A DNA stretch of 64,000 nt from CAZLPW01 sp964561495 (GTDB lineage: Bacteria; Fidelibacterota; Marinisomatia; Marinisomatales; UBA1611), in contig CAZLPW010000004.1 in the NCBI GenBank assembly GCA_964561495.1, positions 1 to 64,000 of the forward strand, written 5' to 3'. Below the pieces are notes generated by a model, which worked only from the letters and a program-made list of their open reading frames with translations, did no database searches and was not told the DNA's origin. Every line of letters begins with the position of its first letter. Position 1 is the first letter of the stretch. Both the position numbers and the translations under genes were made by a program. Positions 44,401-54,989 of this stretch are shown here, one piece after another.

Positions 44401-45453
44401 TTAGATAATCATCATAGCATCTCCATAACTAAGAAACCTATAGTTATGTTTTTTTGCTTCTCTGTATGCTTTCAAAATTAACTTTCTCCCTGCAAAGGCA
44501 CCCACCATCATCATCAATGTGGATTTTGGAGAATGAAAATTTGTTATCATTTTATCTACCATCTTAAAATCATATGGGGGGTATATAAACTTATCTGTCC
44601 ATCCACGCTTAGGAGTAACCTGAAAACCTGAAATAGCTATAGTTTCCAAAGCCCTTACAGTAGACGTCCCAACTGCGATAATATTCCTATGCCTTTTCCG
44701 TGCTTTATTAATAGCCATTGCAGTAGCTGGAGATACTTCAAAATATTCAGAATCCATTTGGTGCCTATTTAAATCTTCCACTTGGACTGGTCTAAATGTT
44801 CCTAATCCTATATGAAGAGTTATATCATCTAGTATAACCCCTTTTTTATTTAATTTATTTATTAAATTATCTGTAAAGTGGAGCCCTGCAGTAGGAGCAG
44901 CTACAGCTCCGCGCGTCGATGCATATACTGTCTGATAACGCTTTTTATCTTTTGAATCAGCTTCCCTATCAATGTATGGAGGTAAAGGACATATTCCTAT
45001 TTTGTCGATAACATCATTCAAATTAACACCATCTAGTTCAAATCTTACAACTCTCCCACCAGAAACTGTGTTATCGATCACATCGCACATAAGCTTAGGT
45101 GTAAACATCAACTTATTCCCAATTCGCACTTTACGTGCAGGCCGAACCATTACTTCCCATAAATTTTCAGATAGTTCTCGCAAAAGAAAAACTTCTACTT
45201 TAGCTTCTGTTCTATCTTTGTTTGCATAGAGCCTAGCTGGAAAAACTTTAGTATTATTTAATACTAACAAATCATTTTTTCTCATATATTGGGAAATATC
45301 AGTAAACTTCCTATGCTCAATTTCACCAGACTGCTTATGGACAACCATTAATTTGGATCCATCTCTTCTCGGAGAAGGGTGTTGAGCAATAAATTTTTTT
45401 GGTAATGGGTAATTAAAATCACCTAGTTTGTATTTTTTCTTTTTTTCAATCAT
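44401..45453 (-). CDS. queA: S-adenosylmethionine:tRNA ribosyltransferase-isomerase QueA
   Basis: The 350-residue protein has [14 protein letters not shown] near 13-26, [14 protein letters not shown] near 61-74, [13 protein letters not shown] near 184-196, GLGTFRPVQ near 219-227 and MMVGAFAGR near 316-324, all QueA signatures. It makes epoxyqueuosine in tRNA wobble positions from AdoMet. Its ATG overlaps the ruvB stop by 4 bp (ATGA), a common pairing in bacteria. Confidence 0.95.
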   Translation of the reverse strand: MIEKKKKYKLGDFNYPLPKKFIAQHPSPRRDGSKLMVVHKQSGEIEHRKFTDISQYMRKNDLLVLNNTKVFPARLYANKDRTEAKVEVFLLRELSENLWEVMVRPARKVRIGNKLMFTPKLMCDVIDNTVSGGRVVRFELDGVNLNDVIDKIGICPLPPYIDREADSKDKKRYQTVYASTRGAVAAPTAGLHFTDNLINKLNKKGVILDDITLHIGLGTFRPVQVEDLNRHQMDSEYFEVSPATAMAINKARKRHRNIIAVGTSTVRALETIAISGFQVTPKRGWTDKFIYPPYDFKMVDKMITNFHSPKSTLMMMVGAFAGRKLILKAYREAKKHNYRFLSYGDAMMII

Positions 45454-46472
45454 TTAAATAGTCTTTGTTGGTTAGTTGTTATTTTTTTTCCTAGTAATTT
45501 GAATGCCGATTCTTGTGCAATTCGACCTCTTGAAGTTCGTTGGATAAATCCCTCTTTTATTAAAAACGGTTCATATACATCCTCAATTGTTGAAGAATCT
45601 TCTCCTATAGCGACTGCCAAAGATTTAACTCCGACTGGACCACCTGTAAACTTATCTACAAGTGTATGTAATATTTTTCTATCCATATCATCTAAGCCTA
45701 TTTCATCAATGCCAAGAGCGTCAAGAGCTGACTTTGCCACATTAGCGTCAATGGCCCCACCAGCTTTAATTTCAGCATAATCACGCGACCTTCGCAAAAT
45801 TCTATTTGCAATCCTTGGAGTCCCTCTACTTCGACGAGCCAATTCCATTGCACCACTATCATCTATCTGAACTCCTAAAATATTCGCAGAACGAACTACA
45901 ATATGAAATAAGTCTTCTGGTTTATAATAATCTAGACGTAAAACCACACCAAATCTATCTCTTAATGGAGATGTTAAATTGCCAAGTCTAGTTGTTGCAC
46001 CAACCAAAGTAAATGGCTCAATATTTAATTGAACACTTCGTGCACTAGGCCCTTTATCAATCATGATATCTATGACATAATCCTCCATTGCAGAGTAAAG
46101 ATATTCCTCAACAACACTATTTAGTCTATGAATTTCATCAATAAAAAAAACATCTCTGTTTTCAAGATTTGTAATAACCCCCGCTAAATCTCCAGCTCTT
46201 TCAATTACAGGCCCTGAAGTTTGTCTAATTCCTACATTTAATTCTTTTGAAATAATATTAGCCAATGTTGTCTTGCCGAGTCCAGGTGGCCCAAATAATA
46301 ATACATGATCTAATGCATCATTTCTTTTATTAGATGCTTCAATATATAGTTTTAAGTTATCAACAATCTCTTTTTGCCCAATAAATTCATCAAATTTTGA
46401 AGGTCGAAGCGAATTTTCTAATACAATATCATCATTTAGAGGTTCTGGATCAGTAATATGTAAATCTGTCAT
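45450..46472 (-). CDS. ruvB: Holliday junction branch-migration ATPase RuvB
   Basis: The 340-residue AAA+ protein has [12 protein letters not shown] near 22-33, Walker [10 protein letters not shown] near 61-69, DEIHRLN near 112-118 as Walker [19 protein letters not shown] near 158-175 as sensor region, and a C-terminal winged helix with FIQRTSRGR. It drives branch migration with RuvA. RuvA and RuvC are not in this window. Confidence 0.96.
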   Translation of the reverse strand: MTDLHITDPEPLNDDIVLENSLRPSKFDEFIGQKEIVDNLKLYIEASNKRNDALDHVLLFGPPGLGKTTLANIISKELNVGIRQTSGPVIERAGDLAGVITNLENRDVFFIDEIHRLNSVVEEYLYSAMEDYVIDIMIDKGPSARSVQLNIEPFTLVGATTRLGNLTSPLRDRFGVVLRLDYYKPEDLFHIVVRSANILGVQIDDSGAMELARRSRGTPRIANRILRRSRDYAEIKAGGAIDANVAKSALDALGIDEIGLDDMDRKILHTLVDKFTGGPVGVKSLAVAIGEDSSTIEDVYEPFLIKEGFIQRTSRGRIAQESAFKLLGKKITTNQQRLFK

Positions 46473-46569
46473 TAAATAAAATTATAATTATTAAGCTAAA
46501 ATCTAATTATAATAATAACATGAGAAATAAAGAACACAAAGAGAAGTAATAAAAAAATTTATCAAGATA

Positions 46570-49401
46570 TCATTTGTTCTTTAAGGCCTTTTCCAAAAAT
46601 ATTCCTGTATATGAATCTTTTACTTTGCAAACAGCTTCGGGCTCTCCTGTAGCAATTACACAACCACCATCGTTTCCTCCTTCTGGACCTAAATCGATAA
46701 TAAAATCTGCGCTTTTTATAACATCCATGTTATGTTCAATAACTATTACAGTATTTCCTCTACTCACTAATATTTTTAATACAGAGAGCAACATTTTTAT
46801 ATCTTCAAAGTGTAACCCCGTAGTAGGTTCATCCAAAATATAAATAGTTTTTGATGTACCCATTTTTGATAATTCTGAACTTAATTTTATGCGCTGGGCT
46901 TCTCCTCCTGACAACGTTGTTGCCTGTTGTCCCAATTGAATATATCCTAACCCAACATCTGACAAAGTTTGCAAACGTTTTTTTATAGGATTAATATTTG
47001 AAAAAAAATCTAAAGCATCATTAACTGCCATATTCAATATATCTGCAATGCTTTTAGACCTGTATTTTATTTCCAGCGTTTCACGATTATATCGTTTGCC
47101 CTGACAAATATCACATTTTACATAGACATCTGGTAAAAAATTCATAACAATTTTTATTATACCATCACCCTCACACGATTCACATCTCCCCCCCTTGACA
47201 TTAAAAGAAAATCGTCCTGGTTTATAGCCTCGTATTTTTGAATCTGGCAATTGAGCATATAAATCCCTTACATGTGTAAAAACACCAGTGTAAGTAGCAG
47301 GATTTGAACGAGGAGTCCGCCCAATAGGTTTTTGATCTATATTTATAACTTTATCTAAAAATTCAATCCCCGTTATTGATTCATATTTTAATGGATAGGA
47401 AGGAAAAGATGTTAATTCTTTTCGCAAAGCTGGGAATAATGTTTCATTAATCAAAGTACTTTTCCCACTTCCTGATACTCCAGTTACCACAATAAATTGA
47501 CCTAATGGAAAATCTACATTTATAGATTGTAAATTATTTCCACATGCTCCTTTTATCTTTAAAATTTTATTTCGCGTTTTTCTTCTAATTTTAGGAATTG
47601 GAATCTTCTTCTTACCTGTTATATATTTTGCAGTTAAGGATAATTTTGCATCTTCCAATCTAGAGGGCTCACCAGCAAAAGTAACTTCCCCCCCAAAGCG
47701 CCCAGCTCCCGGGCCTATATCAACAACATAGTCAGCCGATTTAATTGTTTCTTTATCATGCTCTACAACTAAAATGGTATTCCCAATATCCCTAAGAGAT
47801 TTTAAAGTTTCTAACAACCGCGTATTATCTCTAGGATGCAAACCAATAGACGGCTCATCTAACACATAAAGGACTCCTACCAATTGTGAACCTATTTGAG
47901 AAGCTAAACGTATACGCTGGGCCTCCCCTCCTGAAAGTGTCATTGCAGCACGATTTAAAGTTAAATATTCCAATCCAACATTTATTAGAAAAGACAAACG
48001 CTGAGAAATTTCATTTAAAATTTGTTCGGCAATTTTGAATTCCATTTTTGTAAGATTTAATTGACCAAAAAATAATTTTGCATTTTTTATAGACATCGAT
48101 GAAATAGAACCAATAGTATTTTTATTAATTTTAACCGCTAATGATTCTTTTTTAAGACGATCCCCATTGCATGCTTGGCAAGGCCGCATGCTCATATATT
48201 GCTCTATCCAAGTTCTAACTCTGGATGAATTTGTCTGGCTATAACGTCTTATTAAATTAGGAATCACGCCCTCCCAGCCACCAGTATAAGTTCCTGACCA
48301 TCGATCAGAAGAATAATTCATTTTATACTGATTTTTCCCACTTCCAAATAAAAGCACTTGCCTAGTATCTGGGTTTAATTTGAACCAAGGAGTCGAAAAA
48401 TTAAAATTAATATGCAAGGATAAACTTTTTAAGATATTCCCATACCAGTTACCTCTTGGTTGCTCTCCTAGTGGAGCTATCGCCCCCTGAATGAGACTTT
48501 TCGATTTATCTGGAATAACTAAATTAGGATCAACTTCCATATTAGACCCGATACCATCACAGTCTTCACACGCACCATAAGGAGAATTAAACGAAAACAT
48601 TCTAGGAGTTATTTCTTCCAAACTAATTTCACAATCAGAACATGCTAAATGTTCGCTAAAAATAAACTCAGCCCCATCAATTTCTTTTACTGAAACTAAC
48701 CCATTCCCAATATTTAGTGCGAGTTCAATGGATTCTGTGATACGCTCATTCATTTGTTTTTTAATAATTAATCTATCAATAACAACTTCAATATTATGTT
48801 TTTTGTTTTTATTTATTTGGAATTTTTCTCCAATATTATACACAACCCCATCAACCCTAACTCTTAAAAATCCATCTTTCTTTATTTTTTCTAAAAGGGC
48901 TTTGTGTTGACCCTTTCTTCCTCTTATTACAGGTGCAAGAATTAAAATTTTTGCTTCTTTTTTTAATTTCTTTATTGTATCTACTATTTGCTGAACTGTT
49001 TGCTTTTTTACTGGCTTATCACACTTCCAACAATGAGGTGTACCAACATGAGTAAATAATAATCGAAGATAATCGTGAATTTCAGTTACCGTTCCAACAG
49101 TTGATCTCGGATTTCTTAAACTAGTTTTTTGCTCTATTGAAATAGCTGGAGACAAGCCCTCTATGGAATCGACATCTGGTTTCTCCATTAACCCTAAAAA
49201 TTGTCTTGCATAGGAAGATAATGACTCTACATAGCGACGCTGCCCTTCAGCGTAAATAGTATCAAAAGCAAGAGAAGATTTACCTGAACCTGATAAACCC
49301 GTTATTACGACTAATTTGTCTCTTGGAATTTCAACATCTATGTTTTTTAAGTTATGCTGGCGGGCACCTTTGACAATTATTTTTTCTTTATATTTTTTCA
49401 T
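46570..49401 (-). CDS. uvrA: Excinuclease ABC subunit A
   Basis: The 943-residue protein has two ABC modules: Walker A at [20 protein letters not shown] near 35 and [11 protein letters not shown] near 630, with signature loops LSGGEAQRI in each half. CxxC zinc motifs ([31 protein letters not shown]) are present. It recognises DNA damage for UvrB loading. A TTG at 49410 would add three residues; the ATG at 49401 is preferred. Confidence 0.96.
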   Translation of the reverse strand: MKKYKEKIIVKGARQHNLKNIDVEIPRDKLVVITGLSGSGKSSLAFDTIYAEGQRRYVESLSSYARQFLGLMEKPDVDSIEGLSPAISIEQKTSLRNPRSTVGTVTEIHDYLRLLFTHVGTPHCWKCDKPVKKQTVQQIVDTIKKLKKEAKILILAPVIRGRKGQHKALLEKIKKDGFLRVRVDGVVYNIGEKFQINKNKKHNIEVVIDRLIIKKQMNERITESIELALNIGNGLVSVKEIDGAEFIFSEHLACSDCEISLEEITPRMFSFNSPYGACEDCDGIGSNMEVDPNLVIPDKSKSLIQGAIAPLGEQPRGNWYGNILKSLSLHINFNFSTPWFKLNPDTRQVLLFGSGKNQYKMNYSSDRWSGTYTGGWEGVIPNLIRRYSQTNSSRVRTWIEQYMSMRPCQACNGDRLKKESLAVKINKNTIGSISSMSIKNAKLFFGQLNLTKMEFKIAEQILNEISQRLSFLINVGLEYLTLNRAAMTLSGGEAQRIRLASQIGSQLVGVLYVLDEPSIGLHPRDNTRLLETLKSLRDIGNTILVVEHDKETIKSADYVVDIGPGAGRFGGEVTFAGEPSRLEDAKLSLTAKYITGKKKIPIPKIRRKTRNKILKIKGACGNNLQSINVDFPLGQFIVVTGVSGSGKSTLINETLFPALRKELTSFPSYPLKYESITGIEFLDKVINIDQKPIGRTPRSNPATYTGVFTHVRDLYAQLPDSKIRGYKPGRFSFNVKGGRCESCEGDGIIKIVMNFLPDVYVKCDICQGKRYNRETLEIKYRSKSIADILNMAVNDALDFFSNINPIKKRLQTLSDVGLGYIQLGQQATTLSGGEAQRIKLSSELSKMGTSKTIYILDEPTTGLHFEDIKMLLSVLKILVSRGNTVIVIEHNMDVIKSADFIIDLGPEGGNDGGCVIATGEPEAVCKVKDSYTGIFLEKALKNK

Positions 49402-49480
49402 TTTTAACAAATCTCTTATTATTTGTTATTTTGGTCAACATCAAACTTAAAGGATTTGTAATTTATAGTTGAATTAATAA

Positions 49481-50053
49481 GTGCAAAAATCTAGAGTGCA
49501 AATTTCATCAAAAAATAAAATTTTAATTTCGATGCCAAATATTGTGGATCCCTGTTTTTCTAATTCAGTTATATTACTTTGTGAACACAACAAAAAAGGA
49601 GCAATGGGAATTATAATTAATAAAATAATTGATGAATCAATCCTTGATCAAATAATTGATGAAAAATATTATACTGGTATATTACCAGAACCATCTCCCC
49701 CAGATATTTTTTTTGGTGGACCAATATTAATCAACAAGGGCTTCATTTTACACCGGTCATATAATAAAACAAAAAATACAATCAAAATTTCTAATAATTT
49801 TTCTATTACTGATTACAAAAATGCAGAATCATTGATTAATAAAAATAATAAATTCGATTATAAATTGGTTTTTGGCCATGCTGGTTGGTCAGCTGGTCAA
49901 TTAGAACAGGAAATCAAAAAAGGTGACTGGTTAATACAAAATATAAACCCTGATTTTGTTTTTAACGAAGACTGTGATAAAATGTGGGATAATGCAACTT
50001 CAAGCTTAGGTTTTGAATCAGGGGCAATCACAATTATAAATGCTAAAGCATAA
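49481..50053 (+). CDS. YqgE/AlgH-family protein
   Basis: The 190-residue protein starts from a GTG and contains ILISMPNIVDPCFSNSVILLCEHNKKGAMGIIINK (residues 14-48). FFGGPILINKGFILH and FGHAGWSAGQLEQEI follow, matching the YqgE/AlgH fold. The family's function is unsettled; AlgH has been linked to alginate expression in Pseudomonas. It is divergent from uvrA and is followed by a 117-bp gap. Confidence 0.85.
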   Translation: MQKSRVQISSKNKILISMPNIVDPCFSNSVILLCEHNKKGAMGIIINKIIDESILDQIIDEKYYTGILPEPSPPDIFFGGPILINKGFILHRSYNKTKNTIKISNNFSITDYKNAESLINKNNKFDYKLVFGHAGWSAGQLEQEIKKGDWLIQNINPDFVFNEDCDKMWDNATSSLGFESGAITIINAKA

Positions 50054-50170
50054 TTATAATACTAACTATTACCTTAGAAAAAATTTAGAATTAAATTTAT
50101 CTAACTTTATACATAAAAAGATTTTCTTCTTGATTTTACATTAATGAATCTTGAAAATAGAAGCTGATAA

Positions 50171-50551
50171 ATGATTAATTTAATTAAGCAAAAACACATT
50201 TTAATATCTTTGCTGGCTTTTTTGTGCTTTATGGCCTGTGCGAAGCAAGACCCTGCTAGACATTTAAATTTAGGAAATTGGTACTTAGAAAAAGGCTTGA
50301 TCGATGAAGCTATCTTAGAATATCGTGAAGTTTCTCGAATGTATTCATCTGATCAAAGCCAACTAACTAGAGAACAATTCGATATTTTGGGAAAAGCTCA
50401 CTTTAAACTAGCTATCGCATATACAAAAAAAGGCTGGTGGGAATATGCCCTAAGCGAGGCAAAAATTAGTTTTGATGTACAGCCTAACAAAGATAGCCAT
50501 GATCTTGTTCAGTTAATTGAACAAAAAATTGCTTTAAAAAATAATTCATAG
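50171..50551 (+). CDS. TPR-like lipoprotein
   Basis: The 126-residue protein has a signal ending CFMACAK, a likely lipobox with Cys24, then at least one and probably two TPR-like helical hairpins (HLNLGNWYLEKGLIDEAILEY and AHFKLAIAYTKKGWWEYALSE). TPRs mediate protein contacts, so an envelope complex partner role is possible. No specific homolog is recognised. It converges with the enoyl reductase gene. Confidence 0.7.
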   Translation: MINLIKQKHILISLLAFLCFMACAKQDPARHLNLGNWYLEKGLIDEAILEYREVSRMYSSDQSQLTREQFDILGKAHFKLAIAYTKKGWWEYALSEAKISFDVQPNKDSHDLVQLIEQKIALKNNS

Positions 50552-50573
50552 AACAATTTTTAGTATAAATTTT

Positions 50574-51356
50574 TTAAATCGTCCCAGATCTATGCTCTCC
50601 ACCATCACAATAGATTATAGAACAATTAATAAAATCAGCCTCTGGTTTCAAAAGCATTGAAATGGTAGCCGCAATATCTTCTGGAGTTGTGGTCCTTCGC
50701 ATTGGATTGCGTTTTTTCGTATTCTCAACCCAATTCTCCCAGTCTTTAGTTATTTTTGTAAGAGCCCTTGTAGGTGTTATTCCAGCTTGAATTGTATTTG
50801 CGGTAATTCCCGCATGCCCCAGTTCCCATCCAATTTGTCTAATTATTGCTTCCATTGCAACCTTAGCAACACTAACAGGCCCATAACCATCCATAGCTAA
50901 ATAATTCCCTTCGCTTGTTAATCCCATTATTCTAGAACCAGCGCTTAATAAATCAGCATTATATAGACTTTGGGTCCAATATAATAATGAATTACCCATT
51001 ACATGAATAGTCATATCCATTTGACGCTGGGTAACAGGTTTATCTCCAAAAAAATTAGTTGTTGTTCCAAACGCAATAGAATGAAGAAAAAGCTTAAGAG
51101 AGCCACCAGATGTGATGTTTTTTATTTCTGGTAGGTATTTTTCAATTGCCTCCGCTGATGCTGCATTAGTATTGAAATAAACAGATTTGCCACCATTTAA
51201 ATCATTCACATCATTAATAGTTTTTTCAGCTTCTTTTTTCGCCTCTCCTCTATCAAAATGAAACCCTATTATACCATAACCTTCCATAGCTAACCGCTTT
51301 GCAGTAGCGCCACCATGACCTGTTGAAGCACCAAGTATTAATACCCATTTTGACAT
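50574..51356 (-). CDS. SDR-family enoyl-[ACP] reductase (FabI/FabL-like)
   Basis: The 260-residue SDR has a GASTGHGGATA nucleotide loop near 9-19 and an active Tyr-x6-Lys (GYGPVSVAK near 157-165). This spacing is used by FabI and FabL enoyl reductases, unlike the Y-x3-K of most SDRs. The N-terminal loop is more like FabL/other SDRs than the SIA loop of classical FabI. It would reduce trans-2-enoyl-ACP. It is divergent from fabA, which supports a fatty-acid role. Confidence 0.75.
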   Translation of the reverse strand: MSKWVLILGASTGHGGATAKRLAMEGYGIIGFHFDRGEAKKEAEKTINDVNDLNGGKSVYFNTNAASAEAIEKYLPEIKNITSGGSLKLFLHSIAFGTTTNFFGDKPVTQRQMDMTIHVMGNSLLYWTQSLYNADLLSAGSRIMGLTSEGNYLAMDGYGPVSVAKVAMEAIIRQIGWELGHAGITANTIQAGITPTRALTKITKDWENWVENTKKRNPMRRTTTPEDIAATISMLLKPEADFINCSIIYCDGGEHRSGTI

Positions 51357-51482
51357 ACCTTCTCCTATTATTTCCGTAATAAATTTACCTGATTTATTTA
51401 TAATGTTATATAATGAAAGAACAATTTATTTATGATAAATTCACGGTTTAATAATTTTTTTTAATTTTCTAAATCAATAAAA
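51357..51482. promoter_or_regulatory. Divergent fabA / enoyl reductase promoter region
   Basis: The 126-bp gap holds a minus-strand -35-like TTGTTC (51419-51424) and -10-like TATAAA (51397-51402) 16 bp apart, facing the reductase gene. On the plus strand a perfect TATAAT (51409-51414) lies 68 nt before the fabA ATG, without a clear -35. The gap must carry both promoters; no operator is recognisable. The reductase ATG has a good Shine-Dalgarno (AGGAG). Confidence 0.35.
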
Positions 51483-52028
51483 ATGTCACAAAAAAACTCG
51501 TTCACAAAAAAAGACCTTCTGCAATGCGCTTCAGGTGATTTATTTACAAAAGAACATAGCCGCGTTCCCACCGATCCAATGTTAATGATAGATAGAATAA
51601 CAAATATTTCATCTGAGGGCGGTAATTTCAATAGAGGAGTAATTAAAGCCGAAAAAGATATTAATGAAAAAAACTGGTTTTTTCACTCTCATTTTATTGG
51701 CGACCCTGTAATGCCTGGATGTCTCGGCCTTGATGGCTTTTGGCAATTAACTGGTTTTTTCCTAACCTGGTATGGCTGCACTGGAAGAGGGCGGGCGCTG
51801 GGTGTCGGGAATGTAAAGTTTAAGGGGCAAGTAAGACCTTATCATGATGTCATTACATATAAAATTGATGTGAAAAGAATTATTAAAAAGCCAATACCCA
51901 TGATTTGGGCTGATGGCGGATTATTCATTAACAACAAACAAATTTATTTTGCTAATGGACTACAGGTTGGTCTTTTTAAAAACTTAACATACGATTTTGG
52001 TGGCGACCCCACCTCAGACTCATTCTAA
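51483..52028 (+). CDS. fabA: 3-hydroxydecanoyl-ACP dehydratase/isomerase FabA
   Basis: The 181-residue protein has FFHSHFIGDPVMPGCLGLDGFWQL near 68-91, in which His and Asp are catalytic. PMLMIDRI near 32-39 and GRGRALGVGNVKFKGQV near 103-119 are also present. This is the FabA signature, distinct from FabZ (no PGVxxxE). FabA dehydrates and isomerises C10 substrate for unsaturated fatty acids, normally with FabB, which is not in the window. It lies 9 bp upstream of ychF. Confidence 0.94.
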   Translation: MSQKNSFTKKDLLQCASGDLFTKEHSRVPTDPMLMIDRITNISSEGGNFNRGVIKAEKDINEKNWFFHSHFIGDPVMPGCLGLDGFWQLTGFFLTWYGCTGRGRALGVGNVKFKGQVRPYHDVITYKIDVKRIIKKPIPMIWADGGLFINNKQIYFANGLQVGLFKNLTYDFGGDPTSDSF

Positions 52029-52037
52029 AAAACTAAA

Positions 52038-53138
52038 ATGGCTCTAAAATGTGGTATTATTGGTATGCCAAATGTTGGGAAATCAACAATTTTTAATGCC
52101 TTAACATCAGCTGATATCTCCGCTGAAAATTATCCGTTTTGTACCATTGATCCTCATGTAGGTATTGTAGAAGTACCAGACCCTAAACTATATAAAATAG
52201 CTGATCTAATTAACCCTGAAAAAATCACTCCGACTACCGTAACCTTTACTGATATTGCTGGTTTAGTTAAGGGTGCAAGTAAAGGAGAAGGATTAGGAAA
52301 TAAATTTTTATCCCATATAAGAGAAGTTGACGCAATTTTACATGTTGTCAGATGTTTTGAAGATAAGGAAATTACACATGTAGAAGGGAGGGTTGACCCT
52401 ATCGATGATGCATATATTATTGAAACAGAATTATTATTATCAGACATAGAAACAATAGAAAATCGATTATTAAAAACTGAGAAAAAATTAAAATCAAATC
52501 ACCACGAGATTAAAAAAGAATATGAATTATTGAAACGCTTATCTAATCATTGTAATAATGGTCTATCAGCAAAAATATTTTCATTTTTACCCAATGAACA
52601 AAAACTGATCAAATCTTTAAATTTGTTAACCTTAAAGCCAATACTATTTATCGCAAACCTAGAAGAAAAATCCCTTCTTGATCGTACAAATAATAAATTA
52701 GTATTAGCTTTAAATAAATTTGCACAAAAAAACAAAGAGGAAATTGTTTTTTTGTGTGGAAAAATAGAACAAGAAATATCTACTTTAGCAACAAATGAAA
52801 AACAGATTTTTTTAAAAGAATATAATTTAACAGAGCCTGGTTTATTCAAGTTAATCAATAAAACTTATAAACTTCTTGGTTTGAATAATTTTTATACTTG
52901 CGGGCCAAAAGAAGTTCGCTCTTGGACGATTTCTAACAAATCAACAGCGCAAGAAGCAGCTGGCACTATACATACTGATTTCCAGCGTGGATTTATAAAA
53001 GCTGAAATTTATCATAGTTCAGATCTTATCCGACTAGGGTCAGAAAAGGCTGTAAAAGAAGCTGGTTTAGTAAAGCTGGAAGGTAAAAATTATTTAGTGA
53101 AAAACGGTGACTGTATTTACTTCAGATTTAACGTATGA
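52038..53138 (+). CDS. ychF: Obg-like ATPase YchF
   Basis: The 366-residue protein has the TRAFAC G1 loop GMPNVGKST near 9-17, ENYPFCTIDP near 31-40 and DIAGLVKGASKGEGLGN near 69-85. A coiled coil (about 130-165) and a C-terminal TGS-like domain with RSWTI and TAQEAAGTIHTDFQRGFI follow. It binds ribosomes and is tied to stress responses. It converges with the membrane gene at 53162. Confidence 0.94.
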   Translation: MALKCGIIGMPNVGKSTIFNALTSADISAENYPFCTIDPHVGIVEVPDPKLYKIADLINPEKITPTTVTFTDIAGLVKGASKGEGLGNKFLSHIREVDAILHVVRCFEDKEITHVEGRVDPIDDAYIIETELLLSDIETIENRLLKTEKKLKSNHHEIKKEYELLKRLSNHCNNGLSAKIFSFLPNEQKLIKSLNLLTLKPILFIANLEEKSLLDRTNNKLVLALNKFAQKNKEEIVFLCGKIEQEISTLATNEKQIFLKEYNLTEPGLFKLINKTYKLLGLNNFYTCGPKEVRSWTISNKSTAQEAAGTIHTDFQRGFIKAEIYHSSDLIRLGSEKAVKEAGLVKLEGKNYLVKNGDCIYFRFNV

Positions 53139-53161
53139 AAATATAAATAATAATTTATTAA

Positions 53162-53824
53162 CTATTCATCTTCATACTCATCTTCCCAATCATCTTCATA
53201 TTCATCGCCATAATAATAATCTTGAGGGGGATAAGCATAATAGGGGTTTTGCATCATATCATAAGGGTTATGCATAGCGGGTGCTTCTTGTTTATTTTCC
53301 GCATCATTATTTTTAACTGGTGCAGGCGCTTCTTGCTTAACAACTATTACTTTAGGCTCGGATTCAGTTTTATTTGAGTTTTCTGTTTTTTCTAACGCTT
53401 TTTTGACCCACTCTCGATCCGAATCTGTAAGTGTCAAAGATGCTTTTTGATAATTTGATTTAGAACCAATTATTTGATTTCTAAACAAAATACCAGTAAG
53501 AATAGAAAAAAATAGAATTACCAAAGATATCAAAGAACCCTCTACCCGAAAATCATATCCACCATGCAAATGTTGTTTTACACCAAAGGACAAAAAAACT
53601 CCGAGTGAAAGTAAAATTCCAAATAAAATAATTAGATTCCCTAATTGACTCGGCTCAGGTGGCCTAGACTCCATCACTAACATATACATAAACCACACTA
53701 ATATCCCTGCAATTGCAATAACAATACTCATTATTGGCTCACCCAAAAGAAGTGATACAAAAAAACCCACGACACCGGCAGAGGGAATTATGTATCCTAA
53801 ACCGGACTTTATGTCGTTAGCCAT
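53162..53824 (-). CDS. Four-TM membrane protein with acidic tail, unknown function
   Basis: The 220-residue protein has two close hydrophobic segments (about 9-50), two more (about 63-80 and 95-115), then a cytosolic or periplasmic charged region. The C-terminus is Pro/Tyr-rich then very acidic (DDWEDEYEDE end). No domain is recognised. It is divergent from the Gfo/Idh-lpxB operon across a 175-bp gap. Confidence 0.6.
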   Translation of the reverse strand: MANDIKSGLGYIIPSAGVVGFFVSLLLGEPIMSIVIAIAGILVWFMYMLVMESRPPEPSQLGNLIILFGILLSLGVFLSFGVKQHLHGGYDFRVEGSLISLVILFFSILTGILFRNQIIGSKSNYQKASLTLTDSDREWVKKALEKTENSNKTESEPKVIVVKQEAPAPVKNNDAENKQEAPAMHNPYDMMQNPYYAYPPQDYYYGDEYEDDWEDEYEDE

Positions 53825-53999
53825 AGAAACGCCCCATATTTAATTCGAATTACGCCGAAAATTGCCAGAAATAAAAGCATAAAAGCAAGATTTTAATAAA
53901 TTATCATTCAGAAAAATATTGAGGCAATAAAATAAACTATTTTCATAAAATTAAGTTAGTTTTTCTGCTTATTTCTATATTGTAATTTCTAATATTATA

Positions 54000-54989
54000 A
54001 TGACTGATAAATCTGTAAGAGTAGGTGTAATCGGGACAGGGCACCTTGGTAGTCACCATGTAAAGCATTTTGCTAAAATAAATGAAGCAACTTTAATTGG
54101 TGTTTTTGACACTGACCAGAATCGGTCCAAAGAAATTGCAAAAAAAAACAACACTAAATCCTTTTCTAATTTAAAAGCACTAATAAAACAGACTGATGCA
54201 ATTTCTATTGTGACGCCGACAGAGAGTCATGCAATGATTGCTTTAAAATGTATTAATTCAGGGAAACATATTTTTGTCGAAAAACCTATGACAAAAACAA
54301 TTTCAGAAGCAGATGATTTGGTTGTTTCAGCAAAAAAAAATAATGTTATACTACAGGTTGGACACATTGAAAGACTTAACCCTGCATTAATTGCATTGAA
54401 ACCTTATCCTATAGAACCAAGATATATTGAAATCCAAAGACTCGCTCCTTATCAATCAAGAGGAACAGACATTCCTGTCGTGTTAGATTTAATGATTCAT
54501 GATATAGATATAATTCTATCTATCGTCAAATCGAAAGTAAAATCGATAAAAGCAACTGGACTATCAATACTGACTAAATCTATTGATATTGCAAATGCAC
54601 GAATTCAATTTGAAAATGGTGCAGTTGCATCAATGACTTCTAGTCGGATAGCCAAAAATAAAATTAGGAAAGTAAAAATTTTTCAAAATAAACTATATTC
54701 TACAATTGATCTTTTGCTTGGCTTAACAGAAATTTATCAAATAAAAAGCTACACCAAAGAAAAACTAAAATCATCAACCAATTTTTTATTCGAAGTTGAT
54801 AACAAAAAAAAAATTATATCTTACAAAAAACCCTTAATAAAAAAAGAAGACGCGTTAAAATTGGAATTAATAAATTTTATTAAAAGCGTAAAAGGGAAAG
54901 ATAAGCCTATAGTAAATGGATTGGAGGGCAGGGAGGCCTTAAAAATTGCAATTCAAATCCAGGATACTATCATGAAAGATTTGAAATAG
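54000..54989 (+). CDS. Gfo/Idh/MocA-family oxidoreductase linked to lpxB
   Basis: The 329-residue protein has the NAD-binding loop GVIGTGHLGSHH near 9-20, the EKP motif in IFVEKPM near 91-97, and GHIERLNP near 121-128. The family oxidises or reduces sugars and sugar nucleotides. It is the first gene of a run with an ICMT-like gene, lpxB, a DUF374 acyltransferase and lpxK. A Gfo/Idh gene ahead of lpxB is a recurring synteny in LPS clusters. Its substrate is unknown; a GnnA-type role (3-keto sugar for a diamino lipid A) is possible. Confidence 0.75.
   Translation: MTDKSVRVGVIGTGHLGSHHVKHFAKINEATLIGVFDTDQNRSKEIAKKNNTKSFSNLKALIKQTDAISIVTPTESHAMIALKCINSGKHIFVEKPMTKTISEADDLVVSAKKNNVILQVGHIERLNPALIALKPYPIEPRYIEIQRLAPYQSRGTDIPVVLDLMIHDIDIILSIVKSKVKSIKATGLSILTKSIDIANARIQFENGAVASMTSSRIAKNKIRKVKIFQNKLYSTIDLLLGLTEIYQIKSYTKEKLKSSTNFLFEVDNKKKIISYKKPLIKKEDALKLELINFIKSVKGKDKPIVNGLEGREALKIAIQIQDTIMKDLK

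Noticed and set aside
46482..46513. Inverted repeat (TTATAATTA / TAATTATAA) between ruvB and uvrA
   Set aside because: The arms contain only A and T with a 13-nt loop and no T-run, so it is expected by chance in this AT-rich DNA and is not called a terminator.
53825..53999. Possible small RNA in the 175-bp divergent gap
   Set aside because: No stable hairpin, terminator or known RNA motif was seen; the gap is explained by two divergent promoters.
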